DNA from: Phaeobacter sp. G2
Lineage (GTDB): Bacteria; Pseudomonadota; Alphaproteobacteria; Rhodobacterales; Rhodobacteraceae
Length of the DNA stretch: 64,000 nt
Direction of reading: 5' to 3'
Assembly (NCBI GenBank): GCA_025163595.1
Contig: CP104100.1
Coordinates: 3,410,001-3,474,000 of the forward strand
Shown in pieces: positions 16,481 to 27,228 of the stretch (position 1 is its first letter; each line of letters begins with the position of its first letter). A program made the translations under genes and the position numbers. Under the pieces are notes generated by a model, which saw only the letters and a list, made by a program, of their open reading frames with translations, searched no databases and was not told the DNA's origin.

Positions 16481-17549
16481 TGCACTGAAACCCGGTGCCA
16501 CCATCGGCATCCTGGGCGGCGGGCAACTGGGCCGCATGCTGTCGGTTGCGGCCTCCCGCCTTGGCTTTAAGACCCATATCTTTGACCCCGGCGCCAATCC
16601 CCCCGCTGGCCAGGTGGCAGACCAGGTCACCACCGCCGGCTATGAGGACAGCGCCGCCCTGCTAGCTTTTGCCAATGCAGTCGATGTGATCACCTATGAG
16701 TTTGAAAACATCCCCACCGCGGCCCTGGACATTATCGAGTCCCATGGCCCCATTCGCCCCGGCCGCGAGGCCCTGCGGATTTCACAGGACCGCCTGACCG
16801 AAAAGACCTTCCTGCAAGGCCTAGACCTGCACATCGCCCCCTTCGCCGATATCACCGATGCCGCCAGCCTAGAGGCTGCCCTTGCCGAGATTGGCACCCC
16901 TGCGATCCTGAAAACCCGGCGTTTTGGCTACGATGGCAAGGGCCAGGCCCGCATCATGTCGCCAGATCAGGCCGATGAGGCCCTCAACGCCATGGCAGGT
17001 GCGCCGTCGGTGCTGGAGGGCTTTGTCAATTTCAGCCATGAAGTGTCAGTTATTGCGGCCCGTGGCATCACCGGCGAGGTTGCCTGCTATGACCCCGGTG
17101 AAAACGTCCACCGCGACGGCATTTTGCACACCACCACAGTGCCGGCCCGCCTCAGCGCCAGCCAGCGCATGGATGCGGTTCTGTTGGCGGCCAAAGTGCT
17201 GAACGCGCTTGATTATGTTGGCGTTCTTGGGGTTGAGCTGTTTGTCACTCCACAGGGGCTGGTGGTGAATGAGATCGCCCCACGCGTCCACAACTCAGGC
17301 CACTGGACTCAAAATGGCTGCGCCGTTGACCAGTTTGAACAGCACATCCGCGCGGTAGCAGGCTGGCCCCTGGGCGATGGACAGCGCCATTCGGACGTGG
17401 TGATGGAAAACCTCATCGGTGACGATATGGACCGCCTGCCCGAGCTAGCCAAAGAGCGCGACTGCGCCCTGCATCTTTATGGCAAGGCCGAAGCCAAGCC
17501 CGGCCGTAAGATGGCCCATGTAAACCGGATTACCCGGCCACAGAAATAA
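16473..17549 (+). CDS. purK: N5-carboxyaminoimidazole ribonucleotide synthase
   Basis: The 358-residue ATP-grasp enzyme starts [20 protein letters not shown]. It forms N5-CAIR from AIR, bicarbonate and ATP. The visible features are the N-terminal GGGQLGRM nucleotide-like fold, YEFENIP, the ATP-grasp lysine strand [16 protein letters not shown], and the metal-binding [14 protein letters not shown]. The start lies inside the end of purE in another frame. The longer open frame upstream overlaps purE and is not coding. A hairpin terminator follows. Confidence 0.97.
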   Translation: MTDALKPGATIGILGGGQLGRMLSVAASRLGFKTHIFDPGANPPAGQVADQVTTAGYEDSAALLAFANAVDVITYEFENIPTAALDIIESHGPIRPGREALRISQDRLTEKTFLQGLDLHIAPFADITDAASLEAALAEIGTPAILKTRRFGYDGKGQARIMSPDQADEALNAMAGAPSVLEGFVNFSHEVSVIAARGITGEVACYDPGENVHRDGILHTTTVPARLSASQRMDAVLLAAKVLNALDYVGVLGVELFVTPQGLVVNEIAPRVHNSGHWTQNGCAVDQFEQHIRAVAGWPLGDGQRHSDVVMENLIGDDMDRLPELAKERDCALHLYGKAEAKPGRKMAHVNRITRPQK

Positions 17550-17572
17550 TCTGCATACACAGCACAAACCTC

Positions 17573-17607
17573 AAGTGTCCGCCCTGATCTAAGAGCGGGC
17601 ACTTTTG
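17573..17607 (+). terminator. Terminator after purEK
   Basis: aagtgtccgc pairs with gcgggcactt (one G-U pair) around a short loop and is followed by tttgtta. It begins 23 bases after the purK stop. It is a typical intrinsic terminator, and its AT-rich foot may also work for the convergent phnM-like gene. Confidence 0.75.
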
Positions 17608-17635
17608 TTACCTTCTCCAGGGCTTTCCTCCCCCT

Positions 17636-18793
17636 TCACCCCATGAACCGGGTGGCAATTTCGCCGGACATATAGCTCACCCGCCCGCCGGACAGGGTGG
17701 CAGCAACCCGTTCGCTCGCCTTGTCGAGGATCACCATATCGGCGCGTTTCCCGGGCGCAAAATCGCCGCGATCCGCCAGCCCCAACAGACCTGCCGGACC
17801 AGAGGATACCAGCCCCCAGGCCGCAGACAGATCCAACAGGCCCGCGCGTGCCAGCATCAGCGCGGCGCGGCGCGGGCTGGGATAGTGATAATCCGAGGCC
17901 AGCGCATCACACAGCCCCATGGCAATCAGATCCAGCGCCGAGGCATTGCCCTTGTGCGAACCGCCCCGCACCACATTGGGCGCGCCCAAAATAATGTGAT
18001 CCCCCCCTGCCCGCGCCGCTTCGGCGGCCTCCAGCGTTTCGGGGAATTCGCTGATCTCAGCCCCGCGCGCCCGCCAAGTGGCGCGATCAACTGCTGTTTG
18101 ATCGTCATGGCTGCCAATGCGCAGCCCTGCGCTGCGCAGCTGTATGCACAGTGCATCAAGTGCAGCAGGCACTTCGGCACTACGGCCATGCATATCCAGC
18201 AGCATTTCAAAATGCCTGTCGGGATTGCGCCCGGCCTTGAGCGCCTGGCCGGTCAGCCGAGGTGGCTTTTTGCCCTGGGCCAGACGGTCATGGGGCAGAT
18301 GATCGTTAAAGACGATATAAGACAGACCCCATTTCGCGATCAACTCTGGCAGCGCGGCGTAGTCGTCCAACATATGGGTTTCAAACCTGAGCTGCGGCAG
18401 CAGATCCGTCACCAGATCTGCGCGCACCTCCGCCACGGCATCAAAAACCTGGCCGGCATAGTCCGGGCCGCGCAAGCCCCCCTCCCAGCTGTAAAACTGC
18501 GCCAAAACGGCAGTGGTGATGCCATTGGCGGCCAGCTCTGCTTCGGTGGCGACCACCCCTTCGGCCATTTGTTTCATCGCCCCACGCCGGGGCGCCAGAT
18601 GCCGTTCAAACCCATCCCCATGGGGATCAATTATACCCGGCAGCACCAGATACCCGGTCAGATCCACCCGGCGCCCGCAGGGCTGCGCGGTAATTGCGCC
18701 ACCCGAAAGCGCAATTTCCCCCGCCTGGTCCAGCCCCGCTGGTGTCAGCACATCCGCCCCCTGAAGGGTCAATTCTAGCATCGTCATTGGCAT
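17636..18793 (-). CDS. phnM: PhnM-like amidohydrolase (ribose methylphosphonate triphosphate diphosphatase type)
   Basis: The 385-residue metal-dependent hydrolase has VLPGIIDPHGDGFERH (first metal ligands), YIVFNDHLPHDRL, GSHDDQT and LASDYHYPSP. These match PhnM, which removes pyrophosphate from ribose-1-methylphosphonate-5-triphosphate in C-P lyase degradation. The rest of the phn cluster is absent nearby, so either the operon lies elsewhere and this is a spare copy, or the substrate differs. Three closely spaced Mets are possible starts; aggag upstream fits the first. It is followed upstream by the exported hydrolase gene, 14 bases away. Confidence 0.82.
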   Translation of the reverse strand: MPMTMLELTLQGADVLTPAGLDQAGEIALSGGAITAQPCGRRVDLTGYLVLPGIIDPHGDGFERHLAPRRGAMKQMAEGVVATEAELAANGITTAVLAQFYSWEGGLRGPDYAGQVFDAVAEVRADLVTDLLPQLRFETHMLDDYAALPELIAKWGLSYIVFNDHLPHDRLAQGKKPPRLTGQALKAGRNPDRHFEMLLDMHGRSAEVPAALDALCIQLRSAGLRIGSHDDQTAVDRATWRARGAEISEFPETLEAAEAARAGGDHIILGAPNVVRGGSHKGNASALDLIAMGLCDALASDYHYPSPRRAALMLARAGLLDLSAAWGLVSSGPAGLLGLADRGDFAPGKRADMVILDKASERVAATLSGGRVSYMSGEIATRFMG

Positions 18794-18807
18794 TGGCCCG
18801 GGGGCTC

Positions 18808-19599
18808 CTACTTAATTGGCGTCAAACCATAGCCGCAGTCCGCCCCAATACAGGTGCCTGCGATCACATCATTCAGGGCATCCAGCCAAGTGATATCCGG
18901 ATCAAACCGCCCCTGTTGCAGAAAGGCGATCACCTGGGCAATGACCAGTGGGTCATTCATCATAAAGGTATGGGTGACGGGCAGGACTATGTGATCCTGC
19001 ATCCCCTCAACCCGGGTGCTTGCGACCGAGACCTTCCCGTCATCCTCCCCCGGAATAATCGCCGAAAACACCGGGCTGATGGATTGATCGCCCGCAATAA
19101 CACCCAGTAAAAAATCCACTGGCGGCAACTTCTTGGGCAGGCTCTCTGCCCCAGTGCCTAGGCTCTCGCCTGCGGGGCCGTTGATCAGGTCAAAAACCGC
19201 CCAATCCCCCAGCTCATCCACCACTTCGCTGCCCTGATTGGGTGGCCCCAGCATAACCGTAGCCCCCAGGTTTGGCGGCTGATGCGCCGCAACCTGAAAA
19301 TACTGCCGCAACAAGATCCCCCCCATGGAGTGGGTCACAAAATGGATGGGCGCATTCGCATGACACTCAGCAATTGCAGCAGGCAGGGTCTGCTCGGCAA
19401 GCGCAGCGACAGGAAAGGTCGTCGACTCATATCCCGGTCGCACCACCTGATAGCCGCGGGCTTCAAAAACCTGCTCCATCACCACAAATGAGCTCTCTGA
19501 TCGCGCCAGCCCATGCAGCAGCACCACGCAATCGGCCAGCGCCTGGCCTGGGACAATGCCCAAAGCGGTCAGAATGAGAGGTTTGATCAGGTTTTTCAT
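18808..19599 (-). CDS. Exported alpha/beta hydrolase (lipase-like)
   Basis: The first 22 residues (MKNLIKPLILTALGIVPGQA) form a signal peptide with likely cleavage after ALA. The mature part has the oxyanion strand VVLLHGLARS and the nucleophile elbow FVTHSMGGILLRQY (Ser in THSMGG), followed by MLGPPNQGSEV, a pattern of lipases and cell-envelope esterases. An HTFMM segment near the C-terminus may carry the catalytic His. It probably acts on lipids or esters in the periplasm; the substrate is unknown. It precedes phnM on the same strand with a short gap. Confidence 0.82.
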   Translation of the reverse strand: MKNLIKPLILTALGIVPGQALADCVVLLHGLARSESSFVVMEQVFEARGYQVVRPGYESTTFPVAALAEQTLPAAIAECHANAPIHFVTHSMGGILLRQYFQVAAHQPPNLGATVMLGPPNQGSEVVDELGDWAVFDLINGPAGESLGTGAESLPKKLPPVDFLLGVIAGDQSISPVFSAIIPGEDDGKVSVASTRVEGMQDHIVLPVTHTFMMNDPLVIAQVIAFLQQGRFDPDITWLDALNDVIAGTCIGADCGYGLTPIK

Positions 19600-19656
19600 T
19601 CCCCTGAGATAGGGTTTGCGGCGGCGCGAGAAAACCCCTTTTTACTGGCGCCTTGT

Positions 19657-20511
19657 TTACCGGCGTTTTGGGGTCCAGATCACCAGGGCAATACCTGCCA
19701 GAACCACCAGCGTGCCCAGGATCAACCGCGCTCCTACAGGTTCCGCAAGGAAGAGCACACCGCCCAGGATCGCCAGCACCGGCACGCTCAATTGGATGGT
19801 TGCAGCGACCGCTGGTTGCAACTGGGGCAACACCCGGTACCACAGCGCATAGCCAAGCCCCGAGGTCACCGCGCCAGAAAGGACCGCCAGAACAATACCC
19901 GGTCCGGTAATAAGCCCGGTGATCAGACCGCTGCCCCACGCGGCCCAAACAAAGGGCAGTATCATCGCCGTGGCCCAGATGAAGTTCACTGCGCTCGAGG
20001 CCAAGGGATCGCGCACCCCGCGCCCAAGCAGACTATAGGCGGCCCAGCCCAGCCCGCTGAGCCCCATGAGCACCGCATCCCACAGCGTGACCTGCAGGTT
20101 CTGGTCCGGCCAGACCACATAGGCCAGCCCAGCAAAGGCCACCCCGGCGCCAACCATCTGCCCGATACTGGGGTCACTGCCCCGCAGAGCCCCCCAGCCA
20201 AACATGGCAATCTGCACCACACCAAACAGGATAAGCGCGCCAATCCCGGCATCAAGCCCTTGATAGGCGAGACAAAAGCCAATCATATAGAGCGTCAGCG
20301 CTGCGCCACCTTTTACACTGGGCAGCAGCGGTTGGCGCAGGCTCCGCCCCCGCAAGGCACAGAGGAGCCCCAACATGGCCGCCCCCGAGGCCAGCCGCAA
20401 AAGCCCAAAGCCCAGCGCATCCATATAGCCCCAGCTGATCGCCATCCGGCCCAAAACCGAATTGGCTGCAAAAGCGATCAATACAAGAAGAACAAATACG
20501 ACAAGCTGCAT
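19657..20511 (-). CDS. EamA/DMT family transporter
   Basis: The 284-residue inner-membrane protein has about ten hydrophobic helices in two EamA repeats. The second repeat starts near residue 145 and ends with the typical SVPVLAILGGVLFLAEPVGARLILG block, here cited only by its core VPVLAILGGVLFL. It resembles drug/metabolite exporters such as RhaT/YdcZ-like carriers; the substrate cannot be told. The ATG at 20511 is preferred over a GTG one codon earlier because a gaggcc stretch sits at good distance. Confidence 0.87.
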   Translation of the reverse strand: MQLVVFVLLVLIAFAANSVLGRMAISWGYMDALGFGLLRLASGAAMLGLLCALRGRSLRQPLLPSVKGGAALTLYMIGFCLAYQGLDAGIGALILFGVVQIAMFGWGALRGSDPSIGQMVGAGVAFAGLAYVVWPDQNLQVTLWDAVLMGLSGLGWAAYSLLGRGVRDPLASSAVNFIWATAMILPFVWAAWGSGLITGLITGPGIVLAVLSGAVTSGLGYALWYRVLPQLQPAVAATIQLSVPVLAILGGVLFLAEPVGARLILGTLVVLAGIALVIWTPKRR

Positions 20512-20787
20512 CACTGGGCCTCGGTCAGGCCGACAGTCCCGGCGCAGAGTGGAGTTTCCCTGCGACCGCTACCGCAAGCTCCGCTGCAGAGCAACCATCC
20601 CCAGCCCCGCTTTGCAGAACTTCGACGTCACAATTATGAGAAGGCGACAAGCCCTGGCAGCACTCGCCTCGTGGGCATGTAAATACCATAGAGTGTTCCG
20701 CTTCCAATTTCCCACAACCTTAGAGTACATAACATAACGGATCTGTTAGGTCCCGGTACATAGATGAACACATACCCTGGAGCCTGA

Positions 20788-21813
20788 ATGACCCGCTTTT
20801 TCCTATGCCCCTTCGACTGGAGCGGCACCGCATCACGCCGACAATTCTGGCTTTCTCTTCTGGTCGCTCTTGGTGTCCTTGGCAGCTTGGTCCTGATTAC
20901 CATGTCATTTGAGGTCGAGCCGTGGGTTCCGCTATCCGTATTATGCTGCCTACAATTTACGCTCTGGCCCATATTCGTAAAACGCCTGCATGCGATGGGA
21001 CGCAGCGGGTACTGGACCATCCTGTTAGTTGTACCCTTTCTTTTTATCCCGGTTTTTCTGTGGCTTGGAATTCGCCGGCCTAAGCATCAACCTGTCGATG
21101 CATGGCCTTCAAAAGCCTCACACCGAGTTGGGCAAGCGCTGCTCTTGCTGCTCGTTTGTGTCAGTCTCAGTCGGGCATATTGGTCTCCCTACTGGATCCC
21201 TGCCGGCAGCATGAAACCCGCCCTACTGATAGGAGACTACCTCATTGTATCCCACTATGGGAAAACCCAAAATCCACAACATGGCGATGTCCTGGTTTTT
21301 CGGCACCCTGTCCACGGCACCGCATTTATAAAACGGTTGATTGGTCTTCCCGGTGATGAAGTCCAAATTTCGAATGGCAAAGTATCCATAAATGGGACCT
21401 GGGCAGACTACAGCGCTCGCGCACCATTTGAAGAACCTATGGCGCCGACTTGGGCCAACGGGCAATACCCTCGCTGTCAAAATGCCCCCGGAGAAACCGG
21501 GAATGTCTGCATCAAATCCCAGTGGCTCGAAACCCTCCCCAACGGCAGGGAATACCCGGTTCTGGACATTGCAGATCAAGCCCTGGATCACACCGGAATT
21601 TTTCAAGTGCCCAAAGGGTATTACTTCTTTCTTGGCGACAACCGTGACAATTCCAGCGACAGCCGCATTGCTCAGGCGGCCGGTGGCATAGGTTTTGTGC
21701 CACGCGACGCCCTGATCGGCCGCGCGGAGCTCATATTGTTTTCCTCACAGGGACCACAGCTGCTGTCCTTTTCACAATGGCGCCAGGATCGGTTTTGGGT
21801 GCCAGTCCACTAG
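20788..21813 (+). CDS. DUF805 - signal peptidase I fusion
   Basis: The 341-residue protein begins with a DUF805 membrane region (residues 1-97: FDWSGTASRRQFWLS, FVKRLHAMGRSGYW, two or more helices). A further membrane helix (115-130) leads into a signal peptidase I domain with nucleophile Ser141 in WIPAGSMKPALLIGDY, general-base Lys182 in FIKRLIGLPGDEV, and GDNRDNSSDSR. It should cleave signal peptides at the outer face of the inner membrane. The gene is visibly AT-richer than its neighbours. A regular LepB probably exists elsewhere. Start: ggag lies six bases before the ATG. Confidence 0.88.
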   Translation: MTRFFLCPFDWSGTASRRQFWLSLLVALGVLGSLVLITMSFEVEPWVPLSVLCCLQFTLWPIFVKRLHAMGRSGYWTILLVVPFLFIPVFLWLGIRRPKHQPVDAWPSKASHRVGQALLLLLVCVSLSRAYWSPYWIPAGSMKPALLIGDYLIVSHYGKTQNPQHGDVLVFRHPVHGTAFIKRLIGLPGDEVQISNGKVSINGTWADYSARAPFEEPMAPTWANGQYPRCQNAPGETGNVCIKSQWLETLPNGREYPVLDIADQALDHTGIFQVPKGYYFFLGDNRDNSSDSRIAQAAGGIGFVPRDALIGRAELILFSSQGPQLLSFSQWRQDRFWVPVH

Positions 21814-21872
21814 CAAAAGCGCGCTAATGGCGCTGTCGTCCAGCTGCCGTGCTGTATGTAGATACCAAAAGA

Positions 21873-21899
21873 AAAGGGGCCGCCCAAAGGCGACCCCAA
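21873..21899 (-). terminator. Terminator after groEL
   Basis: On the minus strand ggggtcgcc pairs with ggcggcccc (one wobble) around tttg and is followed by ttttcttttgg. It lies about 25 bases past the groEL stop and also stands between groEL and the convergent signal peptidase gene. Confidence 0.8.
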
Positions 21900-21923
21900 A
21901 ATCATCCGGTAGGATGGCAATGA

Positions 21924-23579
<1,656 letters not shown>

Positions 23580-23642
23580 TTATTCTCCTCGAGAAAAGTC
23601 TTCTTAATTCAGCGTGATATGGGATCAGAGAAGCCTGAAGGC

Positions 23643-23930
23643 TTACTCGATGATACCCATGATGTCGCTTTCCTTCATCATCAGCAGCTCTTCGCCGTCG
23701 ACGGTGACTTCGGTGCCGGACCATTTGCCGAACAGGATGGTGTCGCCAGCTGTAACAGCCATTGCGATCAGCTCACCATTGTCCTTGCGCGCGCCTTCGC
23801 CGGTTGCGACGACCTGGCCCTCGCTGGGCTTTTCCTTGGCGGATTCTGGAATGATCAGACCACCAGCAGTTTTTTCTTCGCTTTCGGTACGACGAACCAG
23901 CACGCGATCGTGGAGTGGTTTCAATGCCAT
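23643..23930 (-). CDS. groES: Co-chaperonin GroES
   Basis: The 95-residue co-chaperonin has FKPLHDRV-type opening ([20 protein letters not shown]), the mobile loop region [17 protein letters not shown] and the ending ESDIMGIIE. Seven copies cap the GroEL ring. It is the first gene of the operon, with promoter and operator listed separately. Confidence 0.99.
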   Translation of the reverse strand: MALKPLHDRVLVRRTESEEKTAGGLIIPESAKEKPSEGQVVATGEGARKDNGELIAMAVTAGDTILFGKWSGTEVTVDGEELLMMKESDIMGIIE

Positions 23931-23994
23931 CTTTGCAGCTCCTTATAAGGCTCAAAGGTTGTTATCTCTATCCCCCTGCTCCCCGCAGAGGGCG

Positions 23995-24021
23995 TTATCA
24001 CTCACAGGTGGCGAGTGCTAA
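23995..24021. promoter_or_regulatory. CIRCE operator (HrcA site)
   Basis: ttatcactc - nine bases - gagtgctaa matches the CIRCE consensus TTAGCACTC-N9-GAGTGCTAA with one change. It lies 65 bases upstream of groES and just downstream of the candidate -10 box, so bound HrcA would block transcription start. Confidence 0.92.
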
Positions 24022-24029
24022 CGAACGAA

Positions 24030-24058
24030 TAGCTAGGCAGCAGCGGCGCATGAGTCAA
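24030..24058 (-). promoter_or_regulatory. Candidate housekeeping promoter of groESL
   Basis: On the minus strand ttgact (24053-24058) and tagcta (24030-24035) are separated by 17 bases, a good sigma-70 type match. The CIRCE element follows directly, as in other groE operons of alphaproteobacteria. Confidence 0.6.
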
Positions 24059-24122
24059 CCAAAATGGGAAAGAAAATTTTAGCAATCGTATGAGCGCAGA
24101 TCCGAACAGCAAACGGAGCTGC

Positions 24123-24845
24123 TCACTCAGGGCGTTTATCTGCGACCTGCCCTGCCTCTGACACCCCACAATCCGCCTCTGGCTCCCAGCTATAGGCCCA
24201 GTGTTTCAGCCCGTCACGGCCTGCTTCGGTAAGTTGGTAAATACCGGTCGAAACCCGCTCGAACCAGCCATAGTGATTGGCAGACATCAGCCCAGTGGCC
24301 CGGCCTACCCCGGTTGCCTTGGCCACCGCTGAGCCCTTGGTGGCGCCGGCCTCGGCCAAATGCGCGGCGCAACGCAGCGCATCCTGGCGATAGGCGGTCA
24401 CGATGCCATGTCTTGTCGCACCGCCAGCATTGGGATCGCCCTGCAGTTTTTCAAACTCACGCAACAGCCGCTGCTGGCGCTTTTTGGATTTGCGCGGCGC
24501 GTAGGGACCGGGATCGCAATGCACCTCGCAGCGCCCATCCGGTAGCACCGTGATCAGCCCCAGCGACAACCGGCGGCACAGGGCCAGATTATCCTTGAGC
24601 ATCCGTTTGGCCTGACGCCCCTTGGGACGGGGCACCGCGATATAGACCAGATCCGTGACCGACTGGCGGGCAATCGCCTGATGAAACAAAGACAGCGAAA
24701 ACCGCAGCTTCAGCTCAACAATCACTGGTTCTTCACCGCCGCGCCGTGCCATCACATCAGCGGCCCCCACCTCGCCCTTGACCTCATAGCCTTGGGCCTG
24801 CAGCAGCGCCTTTACGGGAGGGTAGAGTTGATCTTCGCGGTCCAT
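24123..24845 (-). CDS. DUF2161 family, PD-(D/E)XK nuclease-like fold
   Basis: The 240-residue protein has an N-terminal half with VGAADVMARRGGEEPVIVEL followed by K, an Asp...Glu-x-Lys arrangement that fits the active site of PD-(D/E)XK enzymes. DUF2161 is annotated as a putative phosphodiesterase for this reason. The C-terminal half (about 140-215) looks like a winged-helix with SANHYGWFERVSTGIYQLTE, so DNA binding is plausible. The biological role is unknown. It is divergent from the first TraB gene, with 150 bases between. Confidence 0.82.
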   Translation of the reverse strand: MDREDQLYPPVKALLQAQGYEVKGEVGAADVMARRGGEEPVIVELKLRFSLSLFHQAIARQSVTDLVYIAVPRPKGRQAKRMLKDNLALCRRLSLGLITVLPDGRCEVHCDPGPYAPRKSKKRQQRLLREFEKLQGDPNAGGATRHGIVTAYRQDALRCAAHLAEAGATKGSAVAKATGVGRATGLMSANHYGWFERVSTGIYQLTEAGRDGLKHWAYSWEPEADCGVSEAGQVADKRPE

Positions 24846-24995
24846 GGGGGATGCTTGGCAGGTTGTTGCGCACAGTTCAAGCGGCGCTGCCGGGTGACAC
24901 CAGGGCCCACTTCGCGCCAGAGCTGTGTTATCGACTTGCTATTTGGCGGCTCTCACTTCTAGCTTTTTGACAGCGAATCTAATGAGACTGAGCCC

Positions 24996-25985
24996 ATGAT
25001 CCGAATATTTGCATTTCTTTTTGCGGCTTTGCTGGCTGTTCAGTCTGCCCACGCAGCCTGCCGCGGCGCAGATTTTCGCGATCACCTGCCGCCCAGCGAA
25101 ACAGCATGGCTGGCGCGCCAGATGGCCGCAACGCCCTATTCCACCGGCAACCACTGGGTTGCCCGCAAAGACGGTCAGTCACTGCATGTTATTGGCACCA
25201 TGCACAGCGGTGACAGCCGCATGGCCCGGGTGATGCGGCGCCTACGCCCCATCATTGCCCAGGCCGATGCGGTGTATTTTGAAGTCACCCGCGCGGAAAT
25301 GAAATTGGTCAAGGATCAGATGAAAATACGGCCAGAAGCCTTCCTGCTGCCGCCCGGGCGCCGGTTGCAACAGCTGATGAGCCCCAAAAGCTGGGAACAG
25401 TTTGAGCTTTTTGCCGCGATGTCCAATGCGGACATGGAAACCATTCAAAGAATGCAGCCCTGGGCCCTGAGCCTGTTTCTGATCCCCGGTGGCTGCCGCC
25501 CCTTCGGATTTGGTCTAAAACGAGGATTGGATGACCGGATTGAGCGTTTTGCAGCCCGCAAAGGCATCCCCGTTGGCGGATTGGAGACCGCAGGCACCGG
25601 ATTTTCCGCCCTGGCCCGCCTGTCCCTGCGCGATCAGGTCCGCATGCTCGAAAACGAGGTGGCATTCCTGCTCTCTGACGCTCCCGAAAACGCGACAGCC
25701 GTAGAGGCCTACTTTGACGAAAGCGTCTGGCAGGCCTTCCTTCTGGAGCCCCGCATTGCCAGTCAGTATATCGGCGTTTCGGCAAAAGAGCTCACCCGAT
25801 TGGACCGTGCATTTTATAGTAATATGCTGGGGTGGCGGAACAAGCTCTGGATCAAGACCATTCAGCAGATCAAAGGCGAGCAAGTGGTGATCGCGGTGGG
25901 GGCAGCGCATCTGCCGGGTAAAGAGGGCATTCTGAACCTGCTCAAACAGCGCGGCTACAGTTTGGAACGCGCCGCCTTTAATTAA
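24996..25985 (+). CDS. TraB/GumN family protein (first of a tandem pair)
   Basis: The 329-residue protein starts with a signal peptide (MIRIFAFLFAALLAVQSAHA) and is probably periplasmic. It has the TraB/GumN N-terminal motif HVIGTMHSGDSRM and the C-terminal block IAVGAAHLPGKEGILNLLKQ, whose GxxH...G residues resemble the metal-protease-like core of Tiki/TraB proteins. Function in bacteria is not established. It is followed after 69 bases by a paralogue of the same length, which suggests a tandem duplication. Confidence 0.88.
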   Translation: MIRIFAFLFAALLAVQSAHAACRGADFRDHLPPSETAWLARQMAATPYSTGNHWVARKDGQSLHVIGTMHSGDSRMARVMRRLRPIIAQADAVYFEVTRAEMKLVKDQMKIRPEAFLLPPGRRLQQLMSPKSWEQFELFAAMSNADMETIQRMQPWALSLFLIPGGCRPFGFGLKRGLDDRIERFAARKGIPVGGLETAGTGFSALARLSLRDQVRMLENEVAFLLSDAPENATAVEAYFDESVWQAFLLEPRIASQYIGVSAKELTRLDRAFYSNMLGWRNKLWIKTIQQIKGEQVVIAVGAAHLPGKEGILNLLKQRGYSLERAAFN

Positions 25986-26054
25986 GATCTCCCCTTCAAA
26001 CGGCGCGCGCCAGGGTGCGGGCGGCCACCCCCTACCCATTTTCCTGGAGCAACG

Positions 26055-27047
26055 ATGCGACTGATTTATTCTATTCTATTCCTGTTGCTGCCTGCCCTGC
26101 TACCGGCCTGGGCCCAGGCCGCCTGCACCGGCACCGATCTGCGCACGACGCTGTCTCCCCAGGATCAGAGCTGGATTGACACCAGGATCGCCGATGCCCC
26201 CTTTGCTGAGGGCAATCACTGGATCGCCCAGCGCGGGGAGCGCAGGATCCATGTCATCGGGACCCTGCATTTGAATGATCCCCGCCTTAAGGCCATCACT
26301 GCCCGCCTGGAACCGGTTCTTGCCGCTGCCGACACGCTGCTGTTGGAGATCACCCCAGAGGACGAAGCAAAGTTACAAGCGCGTTTGGGAAAAACTCCTG
26401 AGCTGATGTTCATTACCCAAGGCCCATCTTTGATTGACCGGCTGTCCACCGACGACTGGGCCACCCTGTCCGGTATGGCACAGAAACACGGCATCCCCGG
26501 CTGGATGGCGGCAAAAATGCGGCCTTGGTTTCTGGCCATGTCGATGTCCGTTCCGCCCTGCCTCAGGGGCAGCAAGGCCAGCAAGCTGGGCCTTGATAAG
26601 CGGCTGCAGAAACAGGCCAAAGGCACCGAAATCCCCATGCTATCCCTCGAAGATCCGATAACGATCTTGCAGGCGATGAATGCGGAAACGCTGGACGAAC
26701 AGCTGCGCCAGATGCAGCTCTCCCTCAGCCTGATGGGACAGGGCGCGGACGAATTCGTCACATTGACCCACAGCTATTTTGAGCAGACCAGCTGGCGCTA
26801 CCTCGCCATGGTGGAGCGGCGGTTCTACCAAAGCTCTACCTTTGAAGAAGACGAGGCCAGACAGCCGTGGGATGAGGCTATGGACCTGATGCTGGTGCAC
26901 CGCAACGCAGCCTGGATCCCAGTGATCGAAGCCACCCAGGGGACCACCCTGGTGGTGGCTGTTGGCGCCCTGCACCTGCCAGGAGAAACCGGCATATTGA
27001 ACCTGCTACAACAGCAGGGATACAGCCTGACGCGCGCCGCGTTTTGA
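26055..27047 (+). CDS. TraB/GumN family protein (second of a tandem pair)
   Basis: The 330-residue paralogue of the preceding gene also has a signal peptide (cleavage after AQA). It has HVIGTLHLNDPRL and VAVGALHLPGETGILNLLQQ in the same positions, plus a central PWFLAMSMSVPPC block that parallels PWALSLFLIPGGC in its neighbour. The lone conserved Cys after the Pro-Pro or Gly-Gly is shared. The two share layout but differ at many residues, so the duplication is old. A ggag ribosome binding site precedes the start. Confidence 0.88.
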   Translation: MRLIYSILFLLLPALLPAWAQAACTGTDLRTTLSPQDQSWIDTRIADAPFAEGNHWIAQRGERRIHVIGTLHLNDPRLKAITARLEPVLAAADTLLLEITPEDEAKLQARLGKTPELMFITQGPSLIDRLSTDDWATLSGMAQKHGIPGWMAAKMRPWFLAMSMSVPPCLRGSKASKLGLDKRLQKQAKGTEIPMLSLEDPITILQAMNAETLDEQLRQMQLSLSLMGQGADEFVTLTHSYFEQTSWRYLAMVERRFYQSSTFEEDEARQPWDEAMDLMLVHRNAAWIPVIEATQGTTLVVAVGALHLPGETGILNLLQQQGYSLTRAAF

Positions 27048-27228
27048 CCCTGCATATGCCGCCGAGACGGCGCGCTTCGCCCGGATCAGCCTGATCAGAG
27101 ATCAAAAACCAGCAAATGCGGCACTGCGTGAACCACATTGCCGCATTGCACCCCTGGTGGGGTGACAAGGGATTTCACCCTGTTATAAGGCGCTCAAATT
27201 CTCCCTTTTTTGTTCATAGGATAGCATC

